From: Candidatus Eiseniibacteriota bacterium
GTDB taxonomy: Bacteria > Eisenbacteria > RBG-16-71-46 > CAIMUX01 > WJJG01
Direction: 5' to 3'
Assembly (NCBI GenBank): GCA_016867695.1
Contig: VGIY01000079.1
Span: forward strand, 1 to 9,745
Length of the DNA stretch: 9,745 bases
Every line of letters starts with the position of its first letter. The first letter of the stretch is position 1. The position numbers were made by a program, and so were the translations under genes. Positions 1-5,616 of the stretch are shown here, piece after piece. The notes below the pieces were generated by a model. That model was not told where the DNA came from. It did not search any database and was given only the letters and a program-made list of their open reading frames with translations.

Positions 1-980
1 ACCTCGACCTGGTAGAGCATGCGCGCCAGCGGACGGTCCTCGACCAGCGGCACGCCACTCGCGCGGGCGACTTCCTTGATCCGCTCGGCGATCAGGCGGG
101 CCCCCTTGGCCACGACCTTGGGGGCGCGCATCGTCTCGCGGTCGTACTTCAGGGCGACGGCCAGATGGATCGGGTTGGTGACGACGACGTCGGCGGTCGG
201 CACTCGGGCCATCATCCGCCGCCGGGCCATCTCGCGCTGCACGCTGCGCACGCGGGCGCGGATGCGCGGATCCCCCTCGCTCTGGCGCAGCTCCTCCTCG
301 ACCTCCTTGGGGCTCATCATGATGCCCTTCTCGTACTCCCAGCGCTGGAAGGCGTAGTCGGCCAGGGCGAGGAAGAGCAGCGCCAGCGCGACGCGCAGGC
401 CCAGCTTGAGAGCCACGGTCGCCGCGTAGCCGAACATCGGCCGCGGGTCCTGCCCCTCCATCGCCGCGAACCGGGGAATCTCGGGCTTGAGCGTCATCCA
501 GGCGAGGATGGCGATGAGCGCGACCTTGAGGATCGACTTGAGCAGCTCGACCAGGGAGCGCTTCGAGAAGATGCGGGCGAAGCCGCGCGCCGGGCTCAGG
601 TGGTCGAGACGCGGGGCCAGCGGCTTCCAGCTGGCGACGAAGCCGACCTGGGCGAAGTTGGCCGCCAGCCCGGCGAGCAGCACCGCCCCGGCGACCGGCG
701 CCAGGATCCCGAGCACCTGCGTGACGCCGCCGCCGAAGTAGCCGGCGACGAGCTCGGGGCGCAGCTGCGCCTCGGCGCTGGAGCCGAGGAGGCGCCGTGT
801 CAGGACCATCAGGCGGGTGAGCATGAAGGGGCCGGCGAGGCCGAGGAGTCCGAGACCGGCCAGGAGCACGAGGGCGGAGTTGACCTCCTGGCTGCGGGCC
901 ACCTTGCCCGACTCGCGCGCCTCGCGGCGCCGCTTCGGGGTCGCGGGCTCGGTCCGCTCCTGGAACGTCGGCTCGGGCAT
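1..980 (-). CDS. flhB: Flagellar export gate protein FlhB (3' end cut by window edge)
   Basis: FlhB is the export-switch subunit of the flagellar type III secretion gate in the inner membrane. Its cytoplasmic domain cleaves itself and, with FliK, changes export from rod/hook to filament substrates. 326 complete residues are visible; the family is usually about 350-385, so only the C-terminal tail is missing. The N-terminus has the family pattern ERTEPATPKRRREARESGKV (residues 8-27). Hydrophobic segments lie near 34-60, 85-112, 145-163 and 185-210. The conserved linker QSEGDPRIRARVR (233-245) and QREMARRRMM (248-257) follow. The autocleavage motif falls at residues 269-272 (bases 176-165), the numbering of Salmonella FlhB, but reads N-P-I-H instead of N-P-T-H. 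The ATG at 980 is supported by AGGAG at 990-986, five bases upstream; an in-frame stop lies further upstream. It is the last gene seen, 85 bases after fliR. Confidence 0.97.
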   Translation of the reverse strand, partial: MPEPTFQERTEPATPKRRREARESGKVARSQEVNSALVLLAGLGLLGLAGPFMLTRLMVLTRRLLGSSAEAQLRPELVAGYFGGGVTQVLGILAPVAGAVLLAGLAANFAQVGFVASWKPLAPRLDHLSPARGFARIFSKRSLVELLKSILKVALIAILAWMTLKPEIPRFAAMEGQDPRPMFGYAATVALKLGLRVALALLFLALADYAFQRWEYEKGIMMSPKEVEEELRQSEGDPRIRARVRSVQREMARRRMMARVPTADVVVTNPIHLAVALKYDRETMRAPKVVAKGARLIAERIKEVARASGVPLVEDRPLARMLYQVE

Positions 981-1000
981 CGTCTCTCCTGGCCGCCCGC

Positions 1001-1018
1001 CTCGGCCCCGGGGCCGGG
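1001..1018 (-). other. GC palindrome in the fliR-flhB gap
   Basis: The 85-base gap between fliR and flhB (981-1065) contains the perfect 14-base palindrome at 1003-1016 (CGGCCCCGGGGCCG). It can be extended to 1001-1018 with one mismatch. As RNA it could fold as a 5-bp stem with a CCGG loop. No U-run follows, so it does not look like an intrinsic terminator, and flhB has its own ribosome binding site just downstream. In DNA this GC-rich it may be chance. The rest of the gap shows no gene and no promoter that I recognise. Confidence 0.3.
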
Positions 1019-1065
1019 CAGCCGCCTATCTCCGCGGGCAGGGACCGGATGGGTGCCGTGGCAAG

Positions 1066-1836
1066 TCAGATGCCAGCCAGGATGGCCATGAGGTCCCGCC
1101 CTAGACCCGCTATGAGCCGATCCATGGTTCTTCCGAAAAATGGGAGGGTTAGGGCGATCGCCAGGAGCCCCAGACCGATCTTCACGGGGATGCCGACGAT
1201 GAAGATGTTCATCTGCGGCACGGTCCGGGCGACAAATCCCATGGCGGCGTCGGCCAGAAACAGGACGGCGATGAGTGGCCCTCCCACAGAGAGGGCGATG
1301 ATGAAGAGGGACCCCCCCAGGGCGACGATCTGCTGGACCGCCCGCCCGCCGAAGGCGGCCTGGCCCGGCGGGAGGGCCTGCACGCTCGTCCCGAGCGCCC
1401 GCAGCAGCAGGTGGTGGCCGTCGAGGAGCAGGAAGAGGAGCACGGCCAGGAGGTCGTAGAACTGGGCGGTCACCGAGATCTGCTGCTCCTGGCGGGGATC
1501 GAAGACGCTGGCGATCCCGAAGCCCATCTGCACGCCGACGAGCTCCCCGGCCATGCGGATCCCGGCGAAGGGTAGCGCCGCGGCGAAGCCGAGGAGGATG
1601 CCCAGGAAGGCCTCCCCGGCCACGGCGAAGAGGAAGGGGGCCAGACCCGTGATCGCCGGCGCCGCCGGCGCGCGCGCGATCGGGAAGAGCGCCAGCGCGG
1701 TCACGGCGCCAAGCAGGATCTTCACCGGCGCGGGGATGTTGCGCTGGGCGAAGAGGGGGCCGGCGACGAAGAAGCCGAGGCAGCGCACGAGCAGCAGCCC
1801 GAACCCCTCGGCGCCCTCGAGCGTGATCGGCCACAT
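1066..1836 (-). CDS. fliR: Flagellar export gate protein FliR
   Basis: FliR is the single-copy membrane subunit that, with five FliP and four FliQ, forms the export pore of the flagellar type III apparatus. The 256-residue product has the normal length and about six hydrophobic segments (near 12-30, 39-53, 66-90, 126-147, 173-198 and 210-234). Family landmarks are AGELVGVQMGFGIASVFDP (96-114), the LDGHH box (138-142) and the C-terminal VPQMNIFIVGIPVKI (206-220). The start ATG at 1836 lies 14 bases after the fliQ stop. The nearest purine-rich ribosome binding candidate (GGGAG, right after the fliQ stop) sits rather far upstream, so translation may be coupled to fliQ. A run of seven C on the plus strand (1312-1318; G7 in the mRNA) lies inside the gene. 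Confidence 0.97.
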   Translation of the reverse strand: MWPITLEGAEGFGLLLVRCLGFFVAGPLFAQRNIPAPVKILLGAVTALALFPIARAPAAPAITGLAPFLFAVAGEAFLGILLGFAAALPFAGIRMAGELVGVQMGFGIASVFDPRQEQQISVTAQFYDLLAVLLFLLLDGHHLLLRALGTSVQALPPGQAAFGGRAVQQIVALGGSLFIIALSVGGPLIAVLFLADAAMGFVARTVPQMNIFIVGIPVKIGLGLLAIALTLPFFGRTMDRLIAGLGRDLMAILAGI

Positions 1837-1850
1837 CGGGCGCCGTCTCC

Positions 1851-2117
1851 CTAGCGCAATCCCGCCAGGCCGCCGAGCAGCATGGTGGTGAAGTCGACGA
1901 TCTTGCCGGTCATCCAGGGCAGGAAGAGGAACAGGCTCAGGACGACCGCCAGGATCTTGGGAATGAAGGTCAGCGTCATCTCGTGCACCTGGGTGACGGC
2001 CTGGAAGATGGAGACGAGCAGCCCGGCGATGAGCCCGAAGAGCAGCATCGGGGCGGCGAGCATCAGCGCCAGCATCAGGGTCTGCTGGAAGAGCTGGATC
2101 GCTTCGGTGGCGTTCAT
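1851..2117 (-). CDS. fliQ: Flagellar export gate protein FliQ
   Basis: FliQ is the small two-helix membrane subunit of the FliPQR export gate, wrapping around the FliP/FliR helical pore. The 88-residue product is the usual family length. Two hydrophobic hairpins are visible, near residues 14-40 and 51-72. Family motifs include the stretch LLVSIFQAVTQVHEMTLTFI (33-52) followed by PKI. The start ATG at 2117 is preceded by AGGAGG at 2128-2123, five bases upstream, which fixes the start. The gene ends with TAG, 14 bases before fliR and 68 bases after fliP. Confidence 0.96.
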   Translation of the reverse strand: MNATEAIQLFQQTLMLALMLAAPMLLFGLIAGLLVSIFQAVTQVHEMTLTFIPKILAVVLSLFLFLPWMTGKIVDFTTMLLGGLAGLR

Positions 2118-2142
2118 TCCGGCCTCCTGCCGGTCCGTGTCC

Positions 2143-2182
2143 CCCCGGCTCCCCGGGGTCGGGCCGGGCGCCCGCGGCGCCC
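2143..2182 (-). other. Two tandem GC hairpins between fliP and fliQ
   Basis: The 68-base gap between fliP and fliQ holds two perfect inverted repeats. The first, at 2166-2182, is a 7-bp stem with a 3-base loop (GGGCGCC-CGC-GGCGCCC on the plus strand) and begins only three bases after the fliP stop codon. The second, at 2143-2158, is a 6-bp stem with a 4-base loop (CCCCGG-CTCC-CCGGGG). Neither is followed by a U-tract in the mRNA sense, so they are unlikely to be intrinsic terminators. They could stabilise or process the fliP 3' end or tune fliQ expression, or be chance in this composition. The fliQ ribosome binding site lies outside both stems. Confidence 0.4.
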
Positions 2183-2185
2183 GCG

Positions 2186-2956
2186 CTAACGGAAGCTGGC
2201 GACCAGGCTGCTGACCACCAGGTGCCAGCCGTCGACCAGGACGAAGAGCAGGATCTTGAAGGGCAGCGAGATCATCGCCGGCGGCAGCATGAGCATGCCC
2301 ATCGACATGAGCACGCTGGCGATGACCATGTCGACGATCAGGAACGGCAGATAGATGACGAAGCCCATCTGGAAGGCGGTGCGCAGCTCGCTGATCATGA
2401 AGGCGGGCACGATCGCGGCCAGCGACAGCTCGGCCGGCGATTCGGGCCGCGGCCGGCCCGACATCCCGACGAAGAGCTCGAGATCCTTCTCGCGCGTCTG
2501 CTTCAGCATGAACTCGCGCAGCGGCACGGCGCCGGTCTTCAGCGCCTCGGTCACCGACACCTCGCCCTCCAGGTAGGGGCGCACGGCCTGGTCGTGGACC
2601 GCGTTCCAGGTGGGCGTCATGACGAAGAAGGTCATCAGCAGCGCCAGCCCGACCAGCACCTGGTTGGGCGGCATCTGCTGCGTGCTCAACGCCTGGCGCA
2701 CGAAGGAGAGGACGACGACGATCCGGGTGAAGCTGGTCACCATGAGCACCAGCGCCGGCGCGACGGTCAGCACCGTCAGGAGCAGCAGGATCTGCAGCGC
2801 CGTCGAGACCTTCTGCGGCTGGGCCGCCCCGCCGGGGGCGTCGTCGAAGCTGAGCGTGAACGAGGCGCCGGCCGAGGCGGGGGACAGCGCCCCGCATCCG
2901 GCGGCGACGGCGATCGCCGCGAGCGCGCAGAGGGTCAGGCGAATCCCGGGGTTCAT
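2186..2956 (-). CDS. fliP: Flagellar export gate protein FliP
   Basis: FliP is the main subunit (five copies) of the FliPQR pore through which flagellar proteins cross the inner membrane. The 256-residue product carries an N-terminal signal sequence (hydrophobic core about residues 6-20), as is known for FliP, which is made as a cleaved precursor in enteric bacteria. Hydrophobic helices follow near 52-74, 98-116, 196-222 and 231-252. Signature motifs are SFTRIVVVLSFVRQALSTQQ (75-94), MPPNQV (95-100, the methionine-rich gate region), FMISELRTAFQMGFVIYLPF (186-205) and SLPFKILLFVLVDGW (230-244). A Cys at 21 follows VAAG, a weak lipobox look-alike; ordinary signal peptidase cleavage near ASAG is at least as likely. 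The start overlaps the fliO stop as ATGA (2956-2953), implying coupled translation. Confidence 0.97.
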   Translation of the reverse strand: MNPGIRLTLCALAAIAVAAGCGALSPASAGASFTLSFDDAPGGAAQPQKVSTALQILLLLTVLTVAPALVLMVTSFTRIVVVLSFVRQALSTQQMPPNQVLVGLALLMTFFVMTPTWNAVHDQAVRPYLEGEVSVTEALKTGAVPLREFMLKQTREKDLELFVGMSGRPRPESPAELSLAAIVPAFMISELRTAFQMGFVIYLPFLIVDMVIASVLMSMGMLMLPPAMISLPFKILLFVLVDGWHLVVSSLVASFR

Positions 2957-3525
2957 CGCACCGCCTCCCCGGCGGGCTCGGCGCGGCGCTGCCGCGCCTC
3001 CCGGCCCGCTGCCGATGCGGGCGCGCCGATCGCCCGGCCGGCGCCGAGGCGCCGGCGGATGCGGCCGAGCTCCTCGTCGAGCGCCAGGGCGAAGGCCTCG
3101 CGACCGCCGTCGGGCGGCGCCGACTGGGCCCCCCTGGCGGCGAGGAGCCCGCCGGGCGGGGGCGGCGGCGGCGCCGCGGGGGACGGCGCCGCCGCCGCCC
3201 TCGCGCCCCGGCCGGCGCGGCCCCCGGCGCGCGCGCTCCGCCCGGGATCGCCCGCCCCGAGCGCCCCCAGGCAGGTGATCTGCTGCGGCGTCGAGCCGAT
3301 CAGGAAGGACTCCCCGGCCACGCGCAGGAGGACCACCGAGCTGCGCGCGCCGAGCGGGCGCTGGGCGAGGAGCTCGATCTTCTCCGTCGCGCCGGCGGCG
3401 GCGCCCGCGCGGGCGGCGCGCCGGTAGAGGTAGAGCACGGCGGCGAAGATCCCCAGCACGACGGCCAGTCCGAGCCCCACGCGCAGCAGCATCGCCCCGA
3501 CCGAGAGGGAGGCCGGCTCGCTCAT
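2953..3525 (-). CDS. fliO: Flagellar biosynthesis protein FliO
   Basis: FliO is a membrane protein that helps assemble and stabilise the FliP ring of the export gate. The product has 190 residues. It has one transmembrane helix at about 11-34 with a positively charged cytoplasmic edge (YRRAAR), then the conserved FliO domain at about 46-90, with EKIELLAQRPLGARSSVVLL (48-67), FLIGSTPQQITCL (74-86). After that comes a long low-complexity linker rich in Gly, Arg and Ala with a six-proline run (119-124), and a short basic helical tail (about 143-182). Core FliO proteins of many species end near residue 100-130, so the tail is an extension. Identity rests on the domain pattern and on its position between fliN and fliP, since FliO sequences are poorly conserved. 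It overlaps both neighbours by ATGA (3525-3522 with fliN, 2956-2953 with fliP). Confidence 0.9.
   Translation of the reverse strand: MSEPASLSVGAMLLRVGLGLAVVLGIFAAVLYLYRRAARAGAAAGATEKIELLAQRPLGARSSVVLLRVAGESFLIGSTPQQITCLGALGAGDPGRSARAGGRAGRGARAAAAPSPAAPPPPPPGGLLAARGAQSAPPDGGREAFALALDEELGRIRRRLGAGRAIGAPASAAGREARQRRAEPAGEAVR
3160..3200 (-). repeat. 17-bp perfect GC inverted repeat inside fliO
   Basis: Bases 3160-3176 and 3184-3200 are perfect reverse complements made only of G and C, separated by a 7-base loop (3177-3183). The arms are GGC/GCC triplet runs that encode four alanines (GCG codons) on one side and a proline run (CCG codons) on the other. Because GCG and CCG runs are naturally complementary, the repeat may simply follow from the Ala/Pro linker of FliO, but the predicted mRNA hairpin would be by far the strongest I found in the window. 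Confidence 0.7.
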
Positions 3526-3944
3526 GCCGCCCTCCCGAGCATGCGGATGCGCTCCTCGGGCGAGACCAGCGCCGTCAGCCGGATGCCGAAGTTGTCGTCG
3601 ACGACGACGACCTCCCCGCGGGCGACGAGCACGCCGTTGACCAGCAGGTCGACCGGCTCGTTGGCCAGTTTGTCGAGCTCGATGATCGATCCGGGGCCGA
3701 AGGCGAGGATCTCCTTGACCTCGATCTCGGTGCGGCCCAGCTCGACGGTGATCGGCAGGTTCACGTCGAGCAGCAGATCGATGCCCGCCTGCTCGCCCGC
3801 GCCATCCCGCCGCGCGAGCGGATCGAACTCGATCGGCCGCACCGTGGGCGCCTCGGGCGCCGGCGTCTCGGTCCCCTCCGTCTCGGGCGGGGCCGGCGGC
3901 TCCTCGGCGGGCGGGCGGGCTCCGTTGCGCGACTCATCCGTCAT
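3522..3944 (-). CDS. fliN: Flagellar motor switch protein FliN
   Basis: FliN forms most of the lower C-ring of the flagellar motor, binds FliM and FliH, and contributes to switching and docking of export cargo. The 140-residue product has an acidic, proline-rich N-terminal stretch (about 10-36) and a C-terminal SpoA/FliN domain (about 53-138). Family landmarks are LLLDVNLPITVELGRTEIEV (56-75), LAFGPGSIIELDKL (79-92), EPVDLLVNGVLVARGEVVVV (95-114) and DDNFGIRLTAL (115-125). The chosen ATG at 3944 has AGGAGG at 3955-3950, five bases upstream. The frame is open further upstream to 4064, but that part overlaps fliM and does not resemble FliN. The start lies inside the end of fliM (11-base overlap), and the stop overlaps the fliO start (ATGA). 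This pattern suggests coupled translation of fliM-fliN-fliO-fliP. Confidence 0.97.
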   Translation of the reverse strand: MTDESRNGARPPAEEPPAPPETEGTETPAPEAPTVRPIEFDPLARRDGAGEQAGIDLLLDVNLPITVELGRTEIEVKEILAFGPGSIIELDKLANEPVDLLVNGVLVARGEVVVVDDNFGIRLTALVSPEERIRMLGRAA

Positions 3945-4962
3945 GACGACCTCCTGTCTGTTCACCCAGGCGGCCGAGGACCTCGACCGCCAGCTTGCGC
4001 TCCGCGCGCCCGGGTCGGGCGAGGAACTTCGGCCGGCCGGCGACCTCGACGACGACCGGATCATCCAGCGCCGCCCGCAGCCGGACGACGTCGCCGCGCC
4101 TCAGGCGGACGAACTCCCCGATGGTGATCGCGCCCTGCCCCAGCCGCACGCTCAGCGGCACGTGCGCCTGCGCCAGCCCGGCGTGGAGCCAGGCGGCGTC
4201 CTGGGGCGCGGAGGCGCGCTCGAGCGGGCGGGTCGTGGAACCGCCGGTGACATTGGCCAGCCCCCGCTCCAGGGGCACGAAGGGGTAGCAGATGGTGATC
4301 CGCCCGCGGCGCGCCTTGAGGCGCGCCTCGAGGGCGACGACGATCACCGGTTCGGTGTCGGCCAGCAACCGGAGCAGGTGCGGCTGGCGCTCGTGGCCCT
4401 GCAGCGCCGGCTGGAAGCGCGCCACCTCGGACCAGGCCTCGCCGAGCATCTTCAGCCCGTCCTCGACGACGCGGGAGACGACCGTCGTCTCCAGGTGGGT
4501 CAGCTCGCGCTCCTCCTCGCCGACGTCGCCCCGCCCGCCGAGCAGGCGGTCGACGAAGCCGAGGACCATGCGCGGCTCCATCTCGATCACCCCCGAGCCG
4601 TCGAGGGGGGGCATGCCGAAGGGGAACAGCGACGTGGAGTCGCGCAGCCCCTTGATCCACTCGCCGTAGGAGTACTGCTCGACCGCGCCGACGCTGATCT
4701 CGACCAGCGTGCGCAGGTAGCCGGAGAGGACGCCGGCGTAGCCGAAGGCGTAGGTCGAGTGCAGCGTGTGCAGGAAGCGCAGCTGCTCCTTCGAGATCCG
4801 GTTGGGGCGGCGGAAGTCGAAGCGCGCCACGCGCGGCTCGGCCGCCTCCGTGGGGGAGAGCGCATCGGCCGCGCCGCCGCGGGCGGGGGCGAAGGTCTCC
4901 TCCTCCTCCTGGAAGTTGCGCAGCAGGGCGTCGACTTCCGCCTGGGACAGGATGTTGGCCAC
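3934..4962 (-). CDS. fliM: Flagellar motor switch protein FliM
   Basis: FliM links the C-ring to FliG and receives CheY-phosphate to reverse motor rotation. The 342-residue product has the usual length and three regions. First is the N-terminal CheY-binding peptide ILSQAEVDALLRNF (residues 4-17). Second, after a short acidic linker, is the middle CheC-like FliG-binding domain (about 45-235), with ISKEQLRFLHTLHSTYA (56-72) and the LGGRGD box (141-146), matching the GGxG motif known to contact FliG. Third is the C-terminal SpoA domain (about 255-332), with IGEFVRLRRGDVVRL (281-295) and GRPKFLARPGR (309-319). The start codon is GTG at 4962, ten bases after the fliL stop, with a GGGGAGAGG purine tract just upstream. 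A seven-G run on the plus strand lies within the gene (4605-4611). The end overlaps fliN by 11 bases. Confidence 0.97.
   Translation of the reverse strand: MANILSQAEVDALLRNFQEEEETFAPARGGAADALSPTEAAEPRVARFDFRRPNRISKEQLRFLHTLHSTYAFGYAGVLSGYLRTLVEISVGAVEQYSYGEWIKGLRDSTSLFPFGMPPLDGSGVIEMEPRMVLGFVDRLLGGRGDVGEEERELTHLETTVVSRVVEDGLKMLGEAWSEVARFQPALQGHERQPHLLRLLADTEPVIVVALEARLKARRGRITICYPFVPLERGLANVTGGSTTRPLERASAPQDAAWLHAGLAQAHVPLSVRLGQGAITIGEFVRLRRGDVVRLRAALDDPVVVEVAGRPKFLARPGRAERKLAVEVLGRLGEQTGGRHDG
3950..3955 (-). promoter_or_regulatory. Ribosome binding site that fixes the fliN start
   Basis: A perfect AGGAGG lies within the last codons of fliM, five bases before the ATG at 3944. It decides between this start and the longer open frame reaching to 4064, which has no family similarity in its first 40 codons. 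Confidence 0.85.
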
Positions 4963-4972
4963 GGCCTCTCCC

Positions 4973-5578
4973 CTATTGCAGCACGTAGTCGGTGAAGTAG
5001 AGCTGGGCGATCTTCCCCTTCACCAGCAGACCGTTGATCTTCTCCTGGCAGCCGGCGCGCAGCTCCTCGCGCACGGTCGGATCGGTCAGCTCCTCGAGGG
5101 TGCGCGAGGAGAACTCGCGGATGAAGAGGTCGCGCACCTGGGCCTGGCGCGCCTCGAGCTCGCCCAGGACCGCTTCCCCGCCCGCGCCCGAGAAGGCCTC
5201 CAGCGCCACGCCGAGCCGCAGGAAGCGACGCCCGTGGGTGCCGGCCGGGTTGACGATGATCTCGTCGACCTTGAACTGGTTCCCCGGCAGCGCGCCGGCG
5301 CCCTGCGCCTCCGGCTGCGCCGGGGCGGCCCGGGCGGGCCCGAGACCGGGCAGGAGGACGTCGGTGACCAGGAAGAAGAGGCCCGTCGTCATCAGGCCGA
5401 CGGCGATGACCCCGACGGCGATGCGCACGAGAGGTCCGGGCACCTGCAGACCCGCCAGCCACCGCGGCGAGGTCGCGGGCGGGGCGGCCGCCGGGGACGA
5501 CTCGGAGGCGCCGGCCGCGGGGCTCTCCTCGTCCCCAGCCGGCACCGCCTGCAACCTCCTCGCCTCATCCGCCGCCAT
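4973..5578 (-). CDS. fliL: Flagellar basal body-associated protein FliL
   Basis: FliL is a single-pass inner membrane protein whose periplasmic domain surrounds or contacts the stator units near the MotAB plug and supports motor output. The 201-residue product has an unusually Ala/Pro/Ser-rich cytoplasmic N-terminus (1-47), one transmembrane helix (about 49-72), a proline-rich spacer and the periplasmic FliL domain (about 101-200). Recognisable parts are FKVDEIIVNPAGTHGRRFLR (102-121), VRDLFIREFSSRTLEEL (148-164) and the terminal VKGKIAQLYFTDYVLQ (186-201). The ATG at 5578 has AAGGAGG at 5592-5586, seven bases upstream. It sits 38 bases after flgE, a place where motA and motB usually intervene in related operons; they are absent here. 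Confidence 0.95.
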   Translation of the reverse strand: MAADEARRLQAVPAGDEESPAAGASESSPAAAPPATSPRWLAGLQVPGPLVRIAVGVIAVGLMTTGLFFLVTDVLLPGLGPARAAPAQPEAQGAGALPGNQFKVDEIIVNPAGTHGRRFLRLGVALEAFSGAGGEAVLGELEARQAQVRDLFIREFSSRTLEELTDPTVREELRAGCQEKINGLLVKGKIAQLYFTDYVLQ

Positions 5579-5616
5579 GACCTATCCTCCTTGTTCCTCT
5601 CTCGTCCGACCGGCCG

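Noticed and set aside
1001..1018. Intrinsic terminator between fliR and flhB
   Set aside because: The palindrome has no following U-run in the transcript and is 20 bases before a well-formed flhB start, so operon read-through is more likely.
809..1834. A 341-codon minus-strand frame overlapping fliR and flhB
   Set aside because: It is the shifted frame of fliR. The fliR frame has all the family motifs; this one is Arg/Pro/Ala-rich noise.
1851..2897. A long minus-strand frame that would join FliQ to 260 upstream residues
   Set aside because: Only the last 88 codons match FliQ. The upstream part is the shifted frame of fliP, and a good ribosome binding site and ATG at 2117 mark the true start.
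2890..2900. FliP as a lipoprotein (VAAGC near residue 21)
   Set aside because: The residue at -3 is Ala and no usual Leu-x-Gly/Ala-Cys lipobox is present. FliP is known to be processed by ordinary signal peptidase, and a suitable Ala-x-Ala-like site lies nearby.
3541..4995. A 484-codon plus-strand frame opposite fliN and fliM, and similar plus-strand frames at 165-1091, 2222-3427 and 7973-9364
   Set aside because: All are mirror images of minus-strand flagellar genes with low-complexity, charged products and no recognisable domains or ribosome binding sites.
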